From NCBI RefSeq assembly GCF_002879645.1, contig NZ_PNRE01000086.1, positions 1 through 33,655 on the forward strand: a stretch of 33,655 nt of DNA. The letters are read 5' to 3'. The stretch comes from Halomonas heilongjiangensis. GTDB taxonomy: Bacteria; Pseudomonadota; Gammaproteobacteria; Pseudomonadales; Halomonadaceae. The notes beneath the pieces are model-generated. The model saw only the letters and a list, made by a program, of their open reading frames with translations. It was not told where the DNA came from and searched no databases. This document shows, piece after piece, positions 31,270 through 33,655 of the stretch. Numbering within the stretch: the first letter of the stretch is position 1; each line of letters opens with the position of its first letter. Position numbers and translations under genes: made by a program.

Positions 31270-32901
31270 ATGAAATCAACAACTAGCGTGCAAGTAGCTT
31301 TTGATTATATCGTCGTGGGGGCCGGTTCGGCAGGGTGTGTGCTCGCCAATCGGCTCAGCGAGGATCCTAGCGCGAAGGTCCTGCTGCTTGAGGCGGGCGG
31401 CTCCGACTGGAACCCTTGGATTCATGTGCCCGTTGGCTATTTCAAGACCATGCATAACCCTTCGGTGGACTGGTGCTATCTCACGGACCCTGACGAGGGT
31501 ATCAATGGTCGTCGACTTCAATGGCCGCGCGGTAAGGTGCTTGGGGGCTCCAGCTCACTCAATGGCCTTCTCTATATCCGTGGGCAACGTGAGGACTACG
31601 ACGACTGGGCCCGGGCGGGAAATACGGGATGGGACTACGAATCCGTTCTCCCGTACTTCAAGAAATCGGAATGCCAGTCGCGCGGTGAGAATGCCTTCCA
31701 TGGTGTCGATGGCCCTCTTCAAGTATCTGACCTGCGACTGAAGCGGGAGATCGCCGAGCGATTCATCGAGGCTGCCAAGGCCGTGGGCATACCCGAAAAC
31801 CAGGATGTCAATGGCGAGCGCCAGGAAGGAGTCGGATATTTTCAGCAAACCGCCTACAAAGGCCTGCGATGCAGCACGGCGAAGGCCTTCCTCAGGCCCG
31901 CATTGCGTCGCTCGAACCTGACGCTCGTCAAACGGGCACATTGTCGGCGAGTGCTCCTGGAGGGGAAGCAGGTAGTAGGGGTCGAGTATGATGTCGATGG
32001 CAGAACACAGCAGGCAGTGAGCCTTCGGGAGGTCATCCTGAGCAGTGGGGCCATCGGCTCTCCGCAGATTCTGCAATGCTCGGGAATCGGTAATTCTAAG
32101 CTCCTGCAGAAGGTGGGCATCACGTGCCGCCACGAACTTCCTGGTGTGGGCGAAAATCTTCAGGACCACTTGCAAGTCCGACTGGTGTTCAAGACACGCT
32201 GCCGAACGCTGAATGATGAGGTTCGCCACCCCTTGAAGAAGCTGGCAGTCGGCGCTCAGTACCTGTTCTCACGCACCGGGCCCCTGACACTGGCGGCTAG
32301 CCAAGTCTGCATCTTTACCCAGTCAAGGCCTGGTCTGGAACGCCCCGATATCCAGTTCCATATGCAGCCCCTGAGTGCCGACAAGCCGGCAGACGGGGTG
32401 CACCCCTTTTCAGCGTTCACCTCATCGGTCTGTCAGCTTCGGCCACATAGCCGTGGACACGTTCGAATTACCAGCTCTGATCCCATGCAGTATCCCTCGA
32501 TCCAGCCCAACTACCTTAGCGCGGAGGAGGACCGTCGGGTGGTGGTGGATGCTATCAAGGTGGCACGTAAGATTGCTGCGGCCAATCCTCTTTCGGAGGT
32601 GGATACGAAAGAATATGCCCCCGGCAAGGAGTTCACCTCAGACGAGGAGTTGCTGGAGGCAGCACGACAATATAGTCAGTCCATCTACCATCCGGCGGGT
32701 ACCTGCAAGATGGGGAATGATACCATGGCAGTGGTCGATCCACGACTCCAAGTGCATGGGTTAACAGGCCTACGTGTCGTGGATGCTTCGATCATGCCGA
32801 TCATCGTTTCCGGCAATACCAATGCACCCACCATCATGATTGCTGAAAAGGCAGCAGACATGATCAAGGAGGATCATCTTGCCATGGAGAAAGCGTCTTG
32901 A
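31270..32901 (+). CDS. GMC-family FAD oxidoreductase (choline/alcohol dehydrogenase-like)
   Basis: This 543-residue flavoprotein has the ADP-binding opening [20 protein letters not shown], the FAD-contact block [20 protein letters not shown], the GMC signature 2 region [17 protein letters not shown], and the catalytic pair H474 (HPAGTCKMG) and N518 (GNTNAPT). GMC enzymes oxidise an alcohol to an aldehyde or ketone. Bacterial members of this length include choline dehydrogenase and long-chain alcohol dehydrogenases; without bet genes nearby, choline is doubtful. ATG 31270 is used; a TTG at 31255 overlaps the operator. The divergent TRAP operon and IclR gene suggest that the transporter brings in its substrate. 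Confidence 0.9.
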   Translation: MKSTTSVQVAFDYIVVGAGSAGCVLANRLSEDPSAKVLLLEAGGSDWNPWIHVPVGYFKTMHNPSVDWCYLTDPDEGINGRRLQWPRGKVLGGSSSLNGLLYIRGQREDYDDWARAGNTGWDYESVLPYFKKSECQSRGENAFHGVDGPLQVSDLRLKREIAERFIEAAKAVGIPENQDVNGERQEGVGYFQQTAYKGLRCSTAKAFLRPALRRSNLTLVKRAHCRRVLLEGKQVVGVEYDVDGRTQQAVSLREVILSSGAIGSPQILQCSGIGNSKLLQKVGITCRHELPGVGENLQDHLQVRLVFKTRCRTLNDEVRHPLKKLAVGAQYLFSRTGPLTLAASQVCIFTQSRPGLERPDIQFHMQPLSADKPADGVHPFSAFTSSVCQLRPHSRGHVRITSSDPMQYPSIQPNYLSAEEDRRVVVDAIKVARKIAAANPLSEVDTKEYAPGKEFTSDEELLEAARQYSQSIYHPAGTCKMGNDTMAVVDPRLQVHGLTGLRVVDASIMPIIVSGNTNAPTIMIAEKAADMIKEDHLAMEKAS

Positions 32902-33096
32902 AGCCGCATGCCCACCAATCACCAGGGAAACACTGCATAAATGCTTGCGGGGAAAATCGCTGCCTTTCGCGATGCTCGGGATCCTAGCCTCTACCGTATA
33001 GGCTTCGGCTCCTTCACCCCGTTCGCCTTGCGCTCCACTCCACTCACCGATTTGTTCATCACTTTCCTAGTCACTACAACAAGACGAGAGGTCGCT
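32902..33096. other. Intergenic stretch before the tctC remnant
   Basis: No gene, strong hairpin or recognisable operator is visible in these 195 bases. An ATG at 32941 opens in frame with tctC but would add 52 residues without a signal-peptide character, so it was not used. AGAGG at 33087-33091 is the ribosome-binding site of the tctC remnant. Confidence 0.5.
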
Positions 33097-33643
33097 ATGA
33101 AACCAGTGAAGCTGCGCAAGATGTCGACCATGGCGCTGGGGGTGACCCTTGCCTCGGCCCTGAGCTTCGGCGTGAGTGCCGCCGCAGTCGACTTCCCCGA
33201 ACGGGGCTTGACCTACGTCAACTCCTTCAACCCCGGCGGCGAGATCGACGTCACTGCCCGCATGCAACAGCCGCTGCTGGAAGAGTATTTCGGTCAGCGC
33301 ATTGATGACTAACTCTACGGTGGCGTTTCAGAACCAGGACCACTTTCGGGCGCTGGCGGTGGCCTGGGACGAGCGGCTGCCGTTTCTGGAAGACGTGCCG
33401 ACCTTCCGGGAAGAGGGTTACGACGTGGTCGAGGCGATCTACCGCGGCGTGCTGGTGCCGGCTGACACTCCGGACGACATAGTGGCGACGCTGGCGGAGG
33501 GGTTCGATGCCGTGAACCAGCAGATTACGACACGGCAGCAGGACATGGGCATGTTCGTGCACAACTGGGGCCCGGAGGAGAGTGCCGAGTTGGTGGAACG
33601 CCTGAAGGGAGAGTATGCCGAGATTCTCGGTGACGAAGGTTAA
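33097..33643 (+). pseudogene. tctC: TctC-family binding protein gene broken by an internal deletion
   Basis: The first 71 codons encode a normal TctC N-terminus: signal peptide MALGVTLASALSFGVSAAA, then VDFPERGLTYVNSFNPGGEIDVTARMQQPLLEEYFGQRI as separate mature segments, ending at a TAA at 33310-33312. A second frame, from about 33302 to 33643, encodes a normal C-terminus (FRALAVAWDERLPFLEDVPTF, then ADTPDDIVATLAEGFDAVNQQ, ending GDEG). TctC proteins are about 320 residues, so some 140 central residues are missing and the frames do not match. The junction lies near 33300-33315. TctC binds tricarboxylates and similar acids for a TctAB permease. An ATG at 33650 could begin tctB beyond the window. 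Confidence 0.83.
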
Positions 33644-33655
33644 CGGGAAATGGCC

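Noticed and set aside
32941..33096. Longer start for the tctC remnant
   Set aside because: The extra 52 residues precede a normal signal peptide, whereas ATG 33097 has AGAGG 5 nt upstream.

Overview
The window looks like a chromosome segment from a halophilic gammaproteobacterium, most probably Halomonas or another member of the Halomonadaceae. This rests on the high G+C content, the gammaproteobacterial order ihfB-lapA-lapB-pyrF, an fxsA-groES-groEL cluster, and an abundance of TRAP transporters. The species cannot be named from sequence reading alone.

The left part (1 to about 13.5 kb) is mostly core genome. It holds ygfX/sdhE (minus strand), ihfB-lapA-lapB (plus), pyrF (minus), a secreted ComEA-like helix-hairpin-helix protein, an SDR reductase, fxsA, groES-groEL with a strong terminator, a Baeyer-Villiger-type monooxygenase with an unusual N-terminal extension, trmJ, a COG2056/NhaC-type transporter and a DUF4105 membrane protein. 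The most striking element is in the gap between the last two, at 12.20-12.43 kb. Four GT(C/G)ATC half-sites spaced exactly 11 bp apart resemble a double Pho box. They sit at the pstS-like distance from a -10 element and are followed by about 170 nt with ten GGA motifs, several in hairpin loops, ending in an intrinsic terminator. No protein gene on that strand uses the terminator. I read this as a phosphate-starvation-controlled small RNA of the CsrB/RsmZ type that would sequester CsrA/RsmA.

From 13.5 to 22.0 kb, nine genes on the minus strand form a catabolic locus: an AraC regulator, TRAP subunits P, Q and M, an acetylpolyamine-amidohydrolase-like deacetylase, a RidA protein, an ornithine-cyclodeaminase-family reductase, a second class II deacetylase and a branched-chain-type aminotransferase. 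Several genes overlap by ATGA, so they are probably co-translated. The layout suggests uptake, deacylation and amine removal for an N-acylated amine or amino acid. The substrate cannot be read from the sequence.

From 22.0 to 33.6 kb the sequence is accessory in character and patchier in base composition. It contains two paralogous small lipoproteins, a decayed IS3-family transposase, an IS21-like end fused to the 3' end of a MocR regulator gene, a divergent gabD-like dehydrogenase with a clear MocR-type operator, a truncated ORF followed by an IS66 remnant, and an IclR-controlled module (TRAP transporter with a Tat-exported binding protein, plus a divergent GMC oxidoreductase). The window ends in a tctC gene broken by an internal deletion.
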